This document shows, piece after piece, positions 35,806-45,285 of a stretch of 64,000 nt of DNA. A program made the translations under genes and the position numbers. How positions within the stretch are numbered: the first letter of the stretch is position 1; each line of letters starts with the position of its first letter. Below the pieces are notes generated by a model. It did not search any database and had not been told where the DNA came from. It worked only from the letters and a program-made list of their open reading frames with translations. This DNA is from Gilliamella bombicola (lineage in GTDB: Bacteria; Pseudomonadota; Gammaproteobacteria; Enterobacterales; Orbaceae): positions 186,001 to 250,000 of the forward strand of contig NZ_FMAQ01000001.1 of NCBI RefSeq assembly GCF_900094945.1. Reading direction: 5' to 3'.

Positions 35806-36732
35806 CTAAATCAATAATGCTTCAACCTTCTTTGAGACTGTTTCAAAATATTCGAGTTGGGAGCGTTGTGATTTTAAGTCTTTTTCGTGAATGACTAAAT
35901 CAAACTGATAACTGTTTTTTAGGGCTTGTAAAACATCGTTTTCTTTTTCGAAGATTTGGCGGTAATACTGCGCTAATGTTTCAAAATCAATCGAGGTAAA
36001 AATAAGCTTATTTGCAGTTTCTACTGCTTTGGTGAGTCGTTCAACGTGTAACATTGCAATTTTAATATAATCACATTCACTTAAATAGTTATGACGGGTC
36101 GAAATTTCTCGCTCGATATAATTAATATAGCCATTAGGCACATATTGCGTATTATAAATATTAGCCAGCTGAATAGGTAATTCACAAAATCTACCTTGAC
36201 CAATAATAGCCACTTTTTTAACAAAAAAAGGTTTTGCTGCTTGCGCAATAAAAGACCAGTTCTTATAAGGGTTTTCACGGATTTGTGTGGCACTGATGTT
36301 CATAAAATGTCGATCAGCATCAACAATGGTAACCGAACAACCGAAATAGTGTTCATGATTTTTGACATCTTGAGGTTCGCTGGTAAACACAACATTTGGG
36401 ATAATTTTATGCTCAGTAAGGAGTTGCTTAACACGATCACTCCAATCTTGCCAACCGTTAGGATAAAACTCAATACCTGCTTCATCAAGTACATGGATAT
36501 GAATATTATGGCGATCTTTAAACGTCTCTTTTAACCACGAAAAACGGTCGCTTATTTGAGGTTGTTTTGGTAGATGGCTTTTATCAAATAGTTGCTTATC
36601 CCGTGATGCTTCACAACCAAGAAAAATATGTAATTCATCGACTTGGCTTATAGCTTTTTCAATCAAATAAATGTGACCACAATGTAAAGGATAAAACTTC
36701 CCGAAAATTAAACCAACTTTATGCTTAGCCAT
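35806..36732 (-). CDS. nadR: NadR-like NMN adenylyltransferase with degenerate ribosylnicotinamide kinase domain
   Basis: The 308-residue protein matches NadR of E. coli and H. influenzae without the N-terminal HTH. The NMN adenylyltransferase half is intact: GKFYPLHCGHIYLI (about residues 10-23, HxGH) and a conserved ISATQIRENPYKNW block. The kinase half starts in register (VKKVAIIG, QLANIYNT) but the P-loop GGESSGKST is replaced by GQGRFCELP, two residues shorter. The lid and C-terminal catalytic region are also shortened. It therefore probably adenylates NMN but cannot phosphorylate nicotinamide riboside. No frameshift is visible. Confidence 0.85.
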   Translation of the reverse strand: MAKHKVGLIFGKFYPLHCGHIYLIEKAISQVDELHIFLGCEASRDKQLFDKSHLPKQPQISDRFSWLKETFKDRHNIHIHVLDEAGIEFYPNGWQDWSDRVKQLLTEHKIIPNVVFTSEPQDVKNHEHYFGCSVTIVDADRHFMNISATQIRENPYKNWSFIAQAAKPFFVKKVAIIGQGRFCELPIQLANIYNTQYVPNGYINYIEREISTRHNYLSECDYIKIAMLHVERLTKAVETANKLIFTSIDFETLAQYYRQIFEKENDVLQALKNSYQFDLVIHEKDLKSQRSQLEYFETVSKKVEALLI

Positions 36733-36836
36733 AGCTACTACCGACCATATTTAAATACTTGTTAATACTCTACAGAAAAAAATCGCAATTTCTAACCAAA
36801 TGATGCTATTTGATAGCCATCAATAATTAAAAATAA

Positions 36837-36875
36837 CTTTTATCGTCTCAATAATAGATGAGGCGATGATAAAAG
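36837..36875 (-). terminator. Terminator after the TrmH-family gene
   Basis: On the minus strand CTTTTATCATCGCCTCA pairs with the facing TGAGACGATAAAAG with a small bulge, followed by TTATTTTTAATT. It lies about 17 bases after the stop of the 36892 gene and before the nadR-like start at 36732. Confidence 0.75.
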
Positions 36876-36891
36876 CTAAATTCTTACTGGC

Positions 36892-37947
36892 TTATTTTTT
36901 CAAATTTGATAATAAAATGCCCGCTGCCACTGAAATATTAAGCGCAGGCATATTTTCATTGCCTTGTATATGTAAGGTGACGTCAGCATTATTAATTAAC
37001 TTCATGTTGATTTGCTGAAAAATAACTAAAGCCACTTTTTTGTTAAACCGGATTTTATGTAATTCACTTGATGCAATAGACTTTGACTGACAAGGTAATA
37101 ACGCAACAACTTGATAGCCATGTTGTTTCAACATATCAATTGAAGCAATAAAATCATCACTTTTAATTGCGGTAACAGCTTCTATTCCACCTTCAGCTAC
37201 TCGCATAGCTGAACCACTATCAAGTAAATTGGTTTGGCGTAACATCACGCCATTTACCCCATAAAAAGCGGCACTTCGTATTAGCCCCCCCAGATTATGA
37301 GGATTGTTAACATCGTCAATGGCTAAAATACAATCATGATCTTTATCACTGCTTTCTTCTAAATAATCCAATAATGTGAGTGGAACACGCTTTTTAACAA
37401 TTAGACAGACACCACCATGGTGTTGAGTTTGGGTTATTTTGCTAATTTGCTCACTAGAGACAACATCATAACCCAGCCGCTGTTTGACTAGCCAGTCGAT
37501 TAAATCCTTAAACTGATAAGTCATCTCTTGAGTAATAAATAGCTTTACAATAGCTATGCGTCGATGTTTAAAAACCGCTTTACAACTATTTTCACTATAA
37601 ACTAACGTTTCTTCTTTACGCTGACGATAACCATCATAACCAAATGTAGGGGCTTGATCATTATTACGTACTTTTTTTTGCCATGGCGAATCATTTGCAA
37701 TAGCTGATTGAGATTGATTAAGTTCAACAGTAAAACGCTTTTTGACAAACTCAGATTTATCATTTCGAGGTTTGAACGTTTCAATACGGTCATTATGATC
37801 ACGTTTAGCATTAAACGGAGATGAATTATCTTTACGCTGACCTTTCCACCCACTAGGCTTTTCTTTAGCTGAACGAGAGTGCTTTTTCGGTTCACTATTT
37901 TTAGCATAAAAAATAGTTGGTTTGCTTTTTTCGGTATTGTCGTTCAT
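36892..37947 (-). CDS. TrmH-family (YfiF-like) SPOUT RNA methyltransferase, motif 2 degenerate
   Basis: The 351-residue protein has a charged, disordered N-terminal part (about 1-110), a substrate-binding domain (SENSCKAVFKHRR at about 118) and a SPOUT domain. The order matches E. coli YfiF. Motif 1 is intact (NNPHNLGGLIRSAAFYGV). Motif 3 is largely intact (NMPALNISVAAGILL). Motif 2, normally LVLGxExxGL, reads ALVIFQQINMKLIN and lacks the Gly and Glu that shape the SAM pocket. The enzyme may be altered or inactive. It follows nusB by 21 bp. Confidence 0.82.
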   Translation of the reverse strand: MNDNTEKSKPTIFYAKNSEPKKHSRSAKEKPSGWKGQRKDNSSPFNAKRDHNDRIETFKPRNDKSEFVKKRFTVELNQSQSAIANDSPWQKKVRNNDQAPTFGYDGYRQRKEETLVYSENSCKAVFKHRRIAIVKLFITQEMTYQFKDLIDWLVKQRLGYDVVSSEQISKITQTQHHGGVCLIVKKRVPLTLLDYLEESSDKDHDCILAIDDVNNPHNLGGLIRSAAFYGVNGVMLRQTNLLDSGSAMRVAEGGIEAVTAIKSDDFIASIDMLKQHGYQVVALLPCQSKSIASSELHKIRFNKKVALVIFQQINMKLINNADVTLHIQGNENMPALNISVAAGILLSNLKK

Positions 37948-37968
37948 ATCAATCTCACTATTAATCGG

Positions 37969-38388
37969 TTATCGCGTACGAATGGTTGGGGCAATTTTAT
38001 CTAATACCCCATTAACAAATTTATGACTGTCAGCAGCACCAAACGTTTTTGTGAGATCAATGGCTTCATTAATCACCACTTTATAAGGTACATCTTGACG
38101 TTTCATTAATTCATACAGTGCGATTCGCAGTATCGCTAATTCAACTTGCCCCAATTCATCAACAGTACGTTCAGTGAGGTACGGCGCCATTTTTTCATCT
38201 AATTCGATGGTATTCTTTGCCACACCGTTTAATAACTCACGAAAATATTTAGCATCAACGCCTTTCATGTCTTGTTCTGCAATAAAACTGGTCTCAACAT
38301 CGGCAAGATCGTTTTTAGAAACTTGCCAAGAGTAGATTGCTTGTACCGCACACTCTCTTGCTCGACGACGAGGATTGACTAATGCCAC
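37969..38388 (-). CDS. nusB: Transcription antitermination factor NusB
   Basis: The 139-residue all-helical RNA-binding protein joins the rRNA antitermination complex. Features are the N-terminal [15 protein letters not shown] (about 7-21), the [25 protein letters not shown] block and [17 protein letters not shown]. It follows ribH by four bases, as in E. coli. The next gene there is thiL; here it is the TrmH-family gene instead. Confidence 0.96.
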   Translation of the reverse strand: MALVNPRRRARECAVQAIYSWQVSKNDLADVETSFIAEQDMKGVDAKYFRELLNGVAKNTIELDEKMAPYLTERTVDELGQVELAILRIALYELMKRQDVPYKVVINEAIDLTKTFGAADSHKFVNGVLDKIAPTIRTR

Positions 38389-38392
38389 TAAA

Positions 38393-38863
38393 TTACTCCT
38401 TAATTGCTTTAATAATATTTAGCATTTCTAGCGCAGTTAATGCCGCTTCAGCACCTTTATTGCCTGCTTTTGTGCCTGCACGCTCAATAGCTTGTTCTAT
38501 ACTTTCGGTAGTTAAAATACCAAATCCAACTGGAATGGTGTTATCTAAACTTGCGCTTAATAAACCTGAGCTTGATTCACCCGCGACAAAATCGAAATGC
38601 GCTGTGCTTCCACGAATAACGGTACCTAATGCCACAATTGCATCATATTTTTTTGACTGCGCAGCAACTTTTGCGGCAAGTGGAATTTCATAAGCACCAG
38701 GAACCCAGATAACAGTAATATTTTTATCATCGATTTGCCCAATACGTGTTAATGCATCAATTGCACCACTTACTAAACTATCATTAATAAAATGATTAAA
38801 ACGTGCCACTACAATTGCAACTTTGGCTTTTGGTGCAGCCACTTTACCTTCAATTGTTTGCAT
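38393..38863 (-). CDS. ribH: 6,7-dimethyl-8-ribityllumazine synthase
   Basis: The 156-residue enzyme makes the lumazine precursor of riboflavin. Motifs are [16 protein letters not shown] (about 19-34), the [12 protein letters not shown] block, the catalytic His region [17 protein letters not shown], and [20 protein letters not shown]. Length equals the E. coli enzyme. It is the first gene of a ribH-nusB-TrmH unit. Confidence 0.97.
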   Translation of the reverse strand: MQTIEGKVAAPKAKVAIVVARFNHFINDSLVSGAIDALTRIGQIDDKNITVIWVPGAYEIPLAAKVAAQSKKYDAIVALGTVIRGSTAHFDFVAGESSSGLLSASLDNTIPVGFGILTTESIEQAIERAGTKAGNKGAEAALTALEMLNIIKAIKE

Positions 38864-39258
38864 ATTAATTCCTTATCGATTCTATTTTAAATGCGATTTC
38901 ACTTTCTTTTAAATGAAAAAATACTAACTAAATTGTATCACGAATTAAAGACTTATCCTATTGGCAAATAGCGTTACGACCAAGTTATATACAAGGTATT
39001 ATTTAAAAATAACGCAAATAATTTCACTATTGTAAATATATTATTTGTTAATATTAAAATTAATTTAAATTTTGTTGTTATTTTATTTGTTGCTACCAGT
39101 AATGATTTTAATTCGTTTTCATTTTGATGTTCATTTTTATACTTAAACACACTCTTTCTTGACAATATTGGTTAAATATTGGGAATTTTATTTTTATCAC
39201 TTGCAAGCTATTTGGAACGAATTAAAATGGTATGTAAATTTATTAAGGAGAAATAGTA
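38864..39258. other. AT-rich divergent promoter region between ribH and gmhA
   Basis: The 395-bp gap separates the divergent genes ribH (minus) and gmhA (plus). It must hold both promoters. A perfect TTGACA occurs on the plus strand at 39159-39164, but no convincing -10 element is at 17 bases. Long AT-only stretches occur at about 39000-39070. I see no RNA gene or supported small reading frame. Confidence 0.5.
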
Positions 39259-39837
39259 GTGTACATTGACAATATTCGTGATGAGTTAAATCAAGCTGTT
39301 GACGTATTAACCAAATTTGTTTCAGACGATAAAAACCTTGAACGGATTCAACAAGCCGCAATTTTAATTGCCAATTCGTTTAAACAAGGAGGCAAAGTTT
39401 TATCATGTGGTAATGGTGGTTCTCATTGTGATGCAATGCATTTTGCTGAAGAGTTAACTGGACGTTATCGTGACAATCGTCCGGCTTACCCTGCAATAGC
39501 AATATCTGATGTAAGTCATATTTCTTGTGTTGGTAACGATTATGGATTTGATTATATTTTTTCTCGTTATGTTGAAGGTGTTGGACAAAAAGGCGATGTG
39601 CTTTTAGGTATTTCAACTTCAGGCAATTCAGCTAATGTGCTGAAAGCAATTGAAGCAGCAAAACAAAAAGGCATGAAAGTCATTACATTAACAGGTAAAG
39701 ATGGCGGTAAGATGAATGGACTTGCTGATGTCGATATTCGTGTTCCGCATTTTGGCTATGCAGATCGCGTGCAAGAGATTCATATCAAAGTCATTCATAT
39801 TCTAATCCTACTTATTGAAAAAGAGATGGCTAAATAA
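39259..39837 (+). CDS. gmhA: Sedoheptulose 7-phosphate isomerase
   Basis: The 192-residue SIS-fold enzyme makes D-glycero-D-manno-heptose 7-phosphate, the first step of LPS heptose synthesis. It is very close to E. coli GmhA over its length ([20 protein letters not shown] at about 50, [35 protein letters not shown]). The start is GTG at 39259, with AAGGAG eight bases upstream and a residue-by-residue match to the E. coli start. The yafJ-like gene follows immediately. Confidence 0.97.
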   Translation: MYIDNIRDELNQAVDVLTKFVSDDKNLERIQQAAILIANSFKQGGKVLSCGNGGSHCDAMHFAEELTGRYRDNRPAYPAIAISDVSHISCVGNDYGFDYIFSRYVEGVGQKGDVLLGISTSGNSANVLKAIEAAKQKGMKVITLTGKDGGKMNGLADVDIRVPHFGYADRVQEIHIKVIHILILLIEKEMAK

Positions 39838-39838
39838 T

Positions 39839-40618
39839 ATGTGTGAATTATTGGGTATGAGCGCTAATGTGCCAACCGATATCTGCTTTAGTTTTACTAG
39901 CCTAATTAAACGAGGTGGGGACAAAGGTCCCCACAAAGATGGCTGGGGAATTACATTTTATGAAGGCAAAGGCTGCCGTACATTTAAAGATCCCGAGCCA
40001 TGCAGTTATTCACCTATTGCTAAAATGGTGAAAGAATATCCCATCAAATCTAAAGCCGTAATTGCCCATATTCGACAAGCAAATCGAGGCGGTGTCGCCC
40101 TAGAAAATACCCATCCATTTACCCGTGAATTGTGGGGTAAAAACTGGACTTTTGCTCATAATGGACAATTAACAGATTACCAAAATTTAGACACAGGACT
40201 ATTTCAACCTGTAGGAGAAACCGATAGCGAATATGCTTTCTGCTATTTAATTAATCAATTACAGCAAAAATATTCACAAAAACCTGTCGATGATCTTGAG
40301 CTATTTAATTTTATTAAACAATGTGCCGATCAATTAAGCCAACTAGGCATATTTAATATGCTACTTTCTGATGGGCAATATGTGTTTGCCTATTGCACAA
40401 CTAATTTACATTGGATAACCCGCAAAGCACCATTTGGCAAAGCAAAATTACTGGACGAAGATGTAGAAATTGATTTTCAACAACATACAACACCCAATGA
40501 TATTGTTACTATCATTTCAACCTTACCATTAACCTCAAATGAGATATGGAACAAACTTAATACTGGCGAGGCTATTTTATTTAAAGATGGTGAAATTAGC
40601 CAATCTTCCTCATTTTAA
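39839..40618 (+). CDS. yafJ: Class II glutamine amidotransferase domain protein (YafJ-like)
   Basis: I start at the ATG at 39839, which gives the required N-terminal catalytic Cys ([12 protein letters not shown]); an upstream TTG overlapping gmhA would hide it. The 259-residue protein has the N-terminal nucleophile amidotransferase fold with [23 protein letters not shown] and the FAHNGQL block. No synthase domain is attached. The gmhA-yafJ pairing is the same as in E. coli. The reaction partner is unknown. Its last 23 bases overlap the 3' end of mdtH on the other strand. Confidence 0.9.
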   Translation: MCELLGMSANVPTDICFSFTSLIKRGGDKGPHKDGWGITFYEGKGCRTFKDPEPCSYSPIAKMVKEYPIKSKAVIAHIRQANRGGVALENTHPFTRELWGKNWTFAHNGQLTDYQNLDTGLFQPVGETDSEYAFCYLINQLQQKYSQKPVDDLELFNFIKQCADQLSQLGIFNMLLSDGQYVFAYCTTNLHWITRKAPFGKAKLLDEDVEIDFQQHTTPNDIVTIISTLPLTSNEIWNKLNTGEAILFKDGEISQSSSF

Positions 40619-41807
40619 CGTGTAGCATGGGTGGCTCATTTTTAAATTGATATTGCAGATAGCTTAAGGTTAATAGACCAATTGTTGTCAGCGCTATCCA
40701 TGGCAGATGAGGAAATCCTATTTGTATAGCGATATCATATAACCAACCAGCACCGGTATAACCAATAAATCCACCTAGAGCAAGCCCTAAACGACTAAAT
40801 CCCATATAACTACCTTTCGCCTTAGGATTACTTAGTACTGTTGATAAGGTTTCACGGGCCGGTTCTGCAATAATTGCTCCTAAATAGAATAACGCAATAA
40901 GTGATAATAATAATGTTAATTGTGTTGTAAACCCAATAATGATAAAAGCAAATGACATCAAAAATAAACCAAATTTAAGGCGCTGATCTAATCTGAAATA
41001 TTTTTCACTCCAACGAGCTAATGGATAAAGCAATATGAGTGAAATACTAGCTTGAATGGCATACATCCATTTTACATAACTTGGGCTACCTGATACGTTT
41101 GTGATTGTTAAAGGTAACATCAACATAATTTGCACCCATAGCACATAATAACCAGTCAATGTAAGAACATAGCGTGTAAATTTTTTATCTTTCACAACCA
41201 TTTTCATACCATTCACAATAGGAACTTTACCAACAGCAATATGGTAAGCCGGTAGGAAGAAAATATTAAAAATCCCACATAAGAAAAAAATAAAAGCCCC
41301 GCACCAACATACTAAATGGAAGTCATAATCAATCAAAATTCCACCAATAAGAGCACCTATTACTGCTCCGGCATTATCTTGTATCATTAACAGTGATATG
41401 AACTTACCTCGCTCATGTGGACGGGTAAACTTAATAGTTAGTCCCATACGAGGCGGATCAAATAATAGTCCTCCTAACGCTGAAAGTAAGCAAGAAAGTA
41501 ATAATAACCAAGGCTCACTTGCAATAGCCATGCAGATAAAACCAACACAACGTAGAAACATACCAGCGACAATCATAGGTTTTGCGCCAAATCGGTCGGC
41601 AATAGCGCCGCCAATAATACCAAAACCTTGTTGAACAAATTGCCTAAATCCCAACGCAAAACCAACAAAGAGTGCACTCCAGCCCACTTGGCTAACAAAA
41701 TGGGTTGATACAAGTGGGAAAACGACATAAAAACCTAAGACGATAAACAAATTATCAAGTAGTAATATTTGTCGCCCTGTTTTGCGAATTTGAGAGGGTA
41801 TTGGCAT
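40596..41807 (-). CDS. mdtH: MFS transporter MdtH-like
   Basis: The 403-residue protein has twelve membrane helices and aligns well with E. coli MdtH. Shared blocks include [39 protein letters not shown] (about 57-80), the FDPPR block, IAEPARETL and [16 protein letters not shown]. MdtH overexpression gives quinolone tolerance in E. coli, and its natural substrate is unclear. The ATG abuts the mgsA stop (TAAATG), so the two are coupled. Confidence 0.9.
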   Translation of the reverse strand: MPIPSQIRKTGRQILLLDNLFIVLGFYVVFPLVSTHFVSQVGWSALFVGFALGFRQFVQQGFGIIGGAIADRFGAKPMIVAGMFLRCVGFICMAIASEPWLLLLSCLLSALGGLLFDPPRMGLTIKFTRPHERGKFISLLMIQDNAGAVIGALIGGILIDYDFHLVCWCGAFIFFLCGIFNIFFLPAYHIAVGKVPIVNGMKMVVKDKKFTRYVLTLTGYYVLWVQIMLMLPLTITNVSGSPSYVKWMYAIQASISLILLYPLARWSEKYFRLDQRLKFGLFLMSFAFIIIGFTTQLTLLLSLIALFYLGAIIAEPARETLSTVLSNPKAKGSYMGFSRLGLALGGFIGYTGAGWLYDIAIQIGFPHLPWIALTTIGLLTLSYLQYQFKNEPPMLHVKMRKIG

Positions 41808-42266
41808 TTATTTAACTCTGTCAGCTAAATAGCTTTGATAATCAGGAATTTCAATATCAACTTCTTGCGTAAAAATAGCAGACTGAATTAACGCATTGGC
41901 TGTTGCTTGATTAGTAGCAACAGGAATATTCCAAACCGTCGATAACCGTAAAAGTGCTTTGACATCGGGATCATGAGGTACTGCATTCAGTGGATCCCAA
42001 AAAAAGATTAGGATATCAATTTTACCTTCTGCAATTAATGCACCAATTTGTTGATCACCCCCCATTGGTCCACTAAGCATTGGATTGATATCTAAACCCG
42101 TCTCTTTATTAATTAATGTCCCTGTCGTACCTGTACCGCATAAGTTATGCTGAGAGAGTATTTCGCGATTTTTGTTACACCAATTTAGCAAGGATTCCTT
42201 CAAGTGATCGTGAGCAACTAATGCAATGTTTTTTCTAGCCAATAATCTACGTGTGGTATAGAGCAT
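41808..42266 (-). CDS. mgsA: Methylglyoxal synthase
   Basis: The 152-residue enzyme turns dihydroxyacetone phosphate into methylglyoxal, a bypass of lower glycolysis under phosphate limitation or sugar overload. Motifs are [10 protein letters not shown] (residues about 14-23), GTGTTG at about 44, [17 protein letters not shown] with the catalytic Asp, and the [20 protein letters not shown] block. It is complete. Pairing with an efflux pump gene is different from E. coli. Confidence 0.96.
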   Translation of the reverse strand: MLYTTRRLLARKNIALVAHDHLKESLLNWCNKNREILSQHNLCGTGTTGTLINKETGLDINPMLSGPMGGDQQIGALIAEGKIDILIFFWDPLNAVPHDPDVKALLRLSTVWNIPVATNQATANALIQSAIFTQEVDIEIPDYQSYLADRVK

Positions 42267-42356
42267 TATTGTTATCCTAATTTATTATTATCTTTATCGA
42301 TTTTTTAACAGACTATCAATTAAAGTGCAAGGAGTATTTAATTGGTAACAGATAAT

Positions 42357-42380
42357 AAAAAAGGCACCGAAGTGCCTTTT
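42357..42380 (-). terminator. Terminator of the downstream porin gene
   Basis: On the minus strand AAAAGGCACTTCGGTGCCTTTTTT is a perfect hairpin with a TTCG loop and T-run, 22 bases after the porin stop. It also faces the mgsA promoter region. Confidence 0.92.
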
Positions 42381-42401
42381 AAAAAAATCACATATAATCA
42401 A

Positions 42402-43544
42402 TTAAAATTGATAAATTAAACCAAGTGCAACTGTATCTTTGGTTGTGCCATTGATTTGCGATTTGGTAAATGAGTGATCTTCATATAAAGCACGGCGTGC
42501 ACCGATATCATCTTTATCTAACAAGTTGATTTTATAATCGATAATAGCTTGTAAGTTTTTGTTAAAGTCATAAGTTAAACCAACATCAACATATTTAACT
42601 AAATCATTACTTTTAAGTCCTGCATCACTTGAATAATTAGATGCATCTTTAACTTTATGTTGGATATAAGCAACAGATGGGGTTAAACGACCCACTTCAA
42701 AGTCAATACCATATTGTGCAACAAGTTCATAGCCTTTGGTTTTTAAATCATTTGCACTATGAGTAGTTGATGCATTATCCCAACCATATTTTTGTTTGCC
42801 TTGGATATATAATGCTGCTAAATAAAGATTGTCATTATCATATTTAATACCAGCAGACCACGCTTTAGCATCTTTATGACCACCAGTTTGAGCATAACCA
42901 GCACCAACAGTTAAACCTGTATCAAGCACATCCCAATCAACAACTGAGCCCCATGCTTCAGCACTATCACGTTTATCGTCGCTAGCATGTTTATCAAAGT
43001 GACTAGTTGAGCTATTATCGCCATTATCAGCGTATTGAACCGCAAAACGTAACCCATTAACTAAGCCAAAGAAATCAGCATTACGATAAGTAGCAACCGC
43101 TTTTGTACGTGCTGTTAATGCATAAAGATCATTGTCTGAAGCATCACCACCAAATTCAGGTAATACGTCAGTATAAGATGTTAACGTTTTTAACACACCG
43201 TCATTACGACCATAGTCGAATGAACCAAAATCACCAAAGTTTAAACCAGCAAATGCATAACGCGTTTCATTGTCAGCATTAGAGCCTGTTTTAGCTTCAT
43301 ATTCCCAACGCCCATAGCCAGTAACACTATCAGTCACTTGGGTTTGACCTGACATACCTAAACGTGCAGTGGTTTTATCACCTTCACCAGTTTGGTTATT
43401 GCGATCAGTAATATAGTTTAAAGCATAAACACGGCCATAAAAGTCAACTTTATTACCGTCTTTATTCCACACTTCGATAGAAGCGTTTGCTGTACCTGCA
43501 ATTAAAAGTGCAGGAATAGCGATTGCTAATAGATTACGTTTCAT
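42402..43544 (-). CDS. General porin, OmpC/OmpF-like (copy 1)
   Basis: The 380-residue outer-membrane trimeric porin has a signal peptide (residues 1-21, cut after NAS or ANA). A mature start SIEVWNKDGNKVDFYGRV follows, then 16 alternating strands, the YGRWEYEAKTG and FDYGRNDGVL (L3 constriction loop) blocks, and a C-terminal Phe (GLIYQF). It takes up small hydrophilic solutes. It stands next to a paralogue and asnS, the same neighbourhood as E. coli ompF. I do not assign OmpF or OmpC. Confidence 0.92.
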   Translation of the reverse strand: MKRNLLAIAIPALLIAGTANASIEVWNKDGNKVDFYGRVYALNYITDRNNQTGEGDKTTARLGMSGQTQVTDSVTGYGRWEYEAKTGSNADNETRYAFAGLNFGDFGSFDYGRNDGVLKTLTSYTDVLPEFGGDASDNDLYALTARTKAVATYRNADFFGLVNGLRFAVQYADNGDNSSTSHFDKHASDDKRDSAEAWGSVVDWDVLDTGLTVGAGYAQTGGHKDAKAWSAGIKYDNDNLYLAALYIQGKQKYGWDNASTTHSANDLKTKGYELVAQYGIDFEVGRLTPSVAYIQHKVKDASNYSSDAGLKSNDLVKYVDVGLTYDFNKNLQAIIDYKINLLDKDDIGARRALYEDHSFTKSQINGTTKDTVALGLIYQF

Positions 43545-43846
43545 TTTGTACCCTCGTAGGTGTTTTATATTATTAAAGATGCAAATAGTTTTGCTCTTGG
43601 TTTAATAAATAACAGCTAATAAATAGCAATTATCTTATAACTGTGATATCTATTTTACTAGATAGCAAATAGATTTTATTGTACACATTCACTATTTAAT
43701 AATGTTAATTAGATTATTTCTGCGAATTTGCGAATATTTTAATACTTAATCTGAATTTTTTTAAGCATAAAATGTGCTTTTAGAGTGAAAAAGATTTAAG
43801 AAATAAAAAAAGGCACCTAAGTGCCTTTTTATAAGATATTAAGAGA
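43545..43846. other. Intergenic region between tandem porins
   Basis: The gap holds the promoter of copy 1 and the terminator of copy 2. It is AT-rich, with short repeats such as TAATAAATA (about 43602-43638). I see no recognisable OmpR box with confidence and no small RNA gene. Confidence 0.45.
43805..43830 (-). terminator. Terminator of the upstream porin gene
   Basis: On the minus strand AAAAAGGCACTTAGGTGCCTTTTTT is a perfect stem with a TTAG loop and a T-run. It closely resembles the terminator of porin copy 1, which suggests the duplication included it. Confidence 0.92.
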
Positions 43847-44995
43847 TTAGAATTGGTAAATTAAACCAACACCTAACACATCTTTAGTACCTGGTTTATT
43901 CAAGTGACGATCACGTTGAACTTTTGTATTATTTGCTGCACCAATGTCTTTACGATCAAGAAGATTGAATTTGTATTCAACAATTGCACTGAAGTTTTTG
44001 TTTAGATCGTAAGTTGCACCTACAGATACGTATTTAGCTAAAGGTGAATTAACGCCACGATAGTGGTAATAATACCAGTCATCTTCAAAATGAGCAGAGT
44101 CAACTTTAACTTTATGTTGAACATAAGCGATAGATGGAGTTAAACGTCCTACTTCTAAATCAATACCGTATTGAGCAACTAATTCAAAACCTCTAACTTT
44201 TTGATCAAGAGTCTTCAGAATCTCACCAGTCACTGCGCTTTCAAGATCTACTCTACGTTTCAATTTGCTTTGGAAATAGTTAGCACCTAAATATAAATTG
44301 TAGTTATCATATTTAAGACCGCCAGTCCAAGTGCTGTGACGATGATCTTTTGAAGTTGATTGAGCATAACCAGCACCAGCAGTTAAGCCAGTATCAAAGA
44401 TATGCCATTGAGCATTTGCACCATAAGCTTCACGTGAACCACCTCTAATAGAATCAGCACTATTAGAATTATCGCCATTATCAGCATACTGTACTGCAAA
44501 ACTAACATCGTCAGTTAAACCGAAGAAATTATTGTTACGGTAAGTTGCTACTGCTTTAGTACGAGCTGAAAGCACATTCCAAGCATTATTTGCTGCATCA
44601 CCACCAAATTGTGGTAATACGTCAGTATAAGCAGTGATTGCTTTTAACACACCGTCATTACGACCATAATCGAATGAACCTGCATCACCAAAATTTAAAC
44701 CAGCAAACGCATAACGAACTTCGTTATTAGAGTTTTTACCTGCTTTCGCTTCATATTCCCAACGACCGTAACCAGTTACGCTGTCAGTGATTTGAGTTTG
44801 ACCAGACATACCTAAACGAGCTGAAGTATCATCACCTTCACCATCTTGACCACGGTCAGTGATGTTGTTAGCTGCTTTTACTCGGCCATAAAAGTCAACT
44901 TTATTACCATCTTTGTTCCAAACTTCAATAGATGCATTTGCACCTGCTGCTACTAAAAGAGCAGGAATAGCGATTGCTAATAGATTACGTTTCAT
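43847..44995 (-). CDS. General porin, OmpC/OmpF-like (copy 2)
   Basis: This 382-residue porin has the same signal peptide and mature N-terminus as copy 1 (MKRNLLAIAIPALL, SIEVWNKDGNKVDFYGRV). It differs mainly in predicted surface loops (for example around residues 170-185, 200-215 and 265-285). The C-terminal residues GLIYQF place it in the outer membrane. The two are tandem duplicates that have diverged in exposed regions. A 19-bp dyad lies about 90 bases upstream of its start. Confidence 0.92.
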   Translation of the reverse strand: MKRNLLAIAIPALLVAAGANASIEVWNKDGNKVDFYGRVKAANNITDRGQDGEGDDTSARLGMSGQTQITDSVTGYGRWEYEAKAGKNSNNEVRYAFAGLNFGDAGSFDYGRNDGVLKAITAYTDVLPQFGGDAANNAWNVLSARTKAVATYRNNNFFGLTDDVSFAVQYADNGDNSNSADSIRGGSREAYGANAQWHIFDTGLTAGAGYAQSTSKDHRHSTWTGGLKYDNYNLYLGANYFQSKLKRRVDLESAVTGEILKTLDQKVRGFELVAQYGIDLEVGRLTPSIAYVQHKVKVDSAHFEDDWYYYHYRGVNSPLAKYVSVGATYDLNKNFSAIVEYKFNLLDRKDIGAANNTKVQRDRHLNKPGTKDVLGVGLIYQF

Positions 44996-45080
44996 TTTTT
45001 ACCCTCATGGTTATTTTTCTAAAAAAGACACACCCCATAAGTTTAGTGTCAATTTTGCTTAAAAATCATTCATTCCAAAA

Positions 45081-45099
45081 ATAATAGTATTACTATTAT
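45081..45099. promoter_or_regulatory. 19-bp perfect dyad upstream of porin copy 2
   Basis: ATAATAGTA-T-TACTATTAT is a perfect nine-base inverted repeat around one base, 86-104 bases upstream of the porin ATG. Its 9-1-9 layout and AATA content resemble a Fur-type operator, although the match to the Fur consensus is only partial. Confidence 0.45.
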
Positions 45100-45285
45100 C
45101 TTTATTTACTTTTTACAGTATCGTAAATTATGTATAAATTTTTTTTAAAATCAAGCGAACTTTTCATAAAACCCGCTGTCTAAGCCTAAAATCAGGACTG
45201 TTTGATGATTTTTTAATCAAATACAGACTAAAAATTAGTTAACTGAAAATCCCAACCCTATATCAGATCGGGAAATTGAATCAGC

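Noticed and set aside
38974-39165. 63-residue minus-strand open frame between ribH and gmhA
   Set aside because: It needs a TTG start, has no ribosome binding site, and its Lys/Asn/Ile-rich composition is what AT-rich noncoding DNA yields.
45001-45285. micF-like antisense RNA or OmpR boxes upstream of the porins
   Set aside because: I could not find a recognisable OmpR box set or an RNA with a terminator in these gaps.
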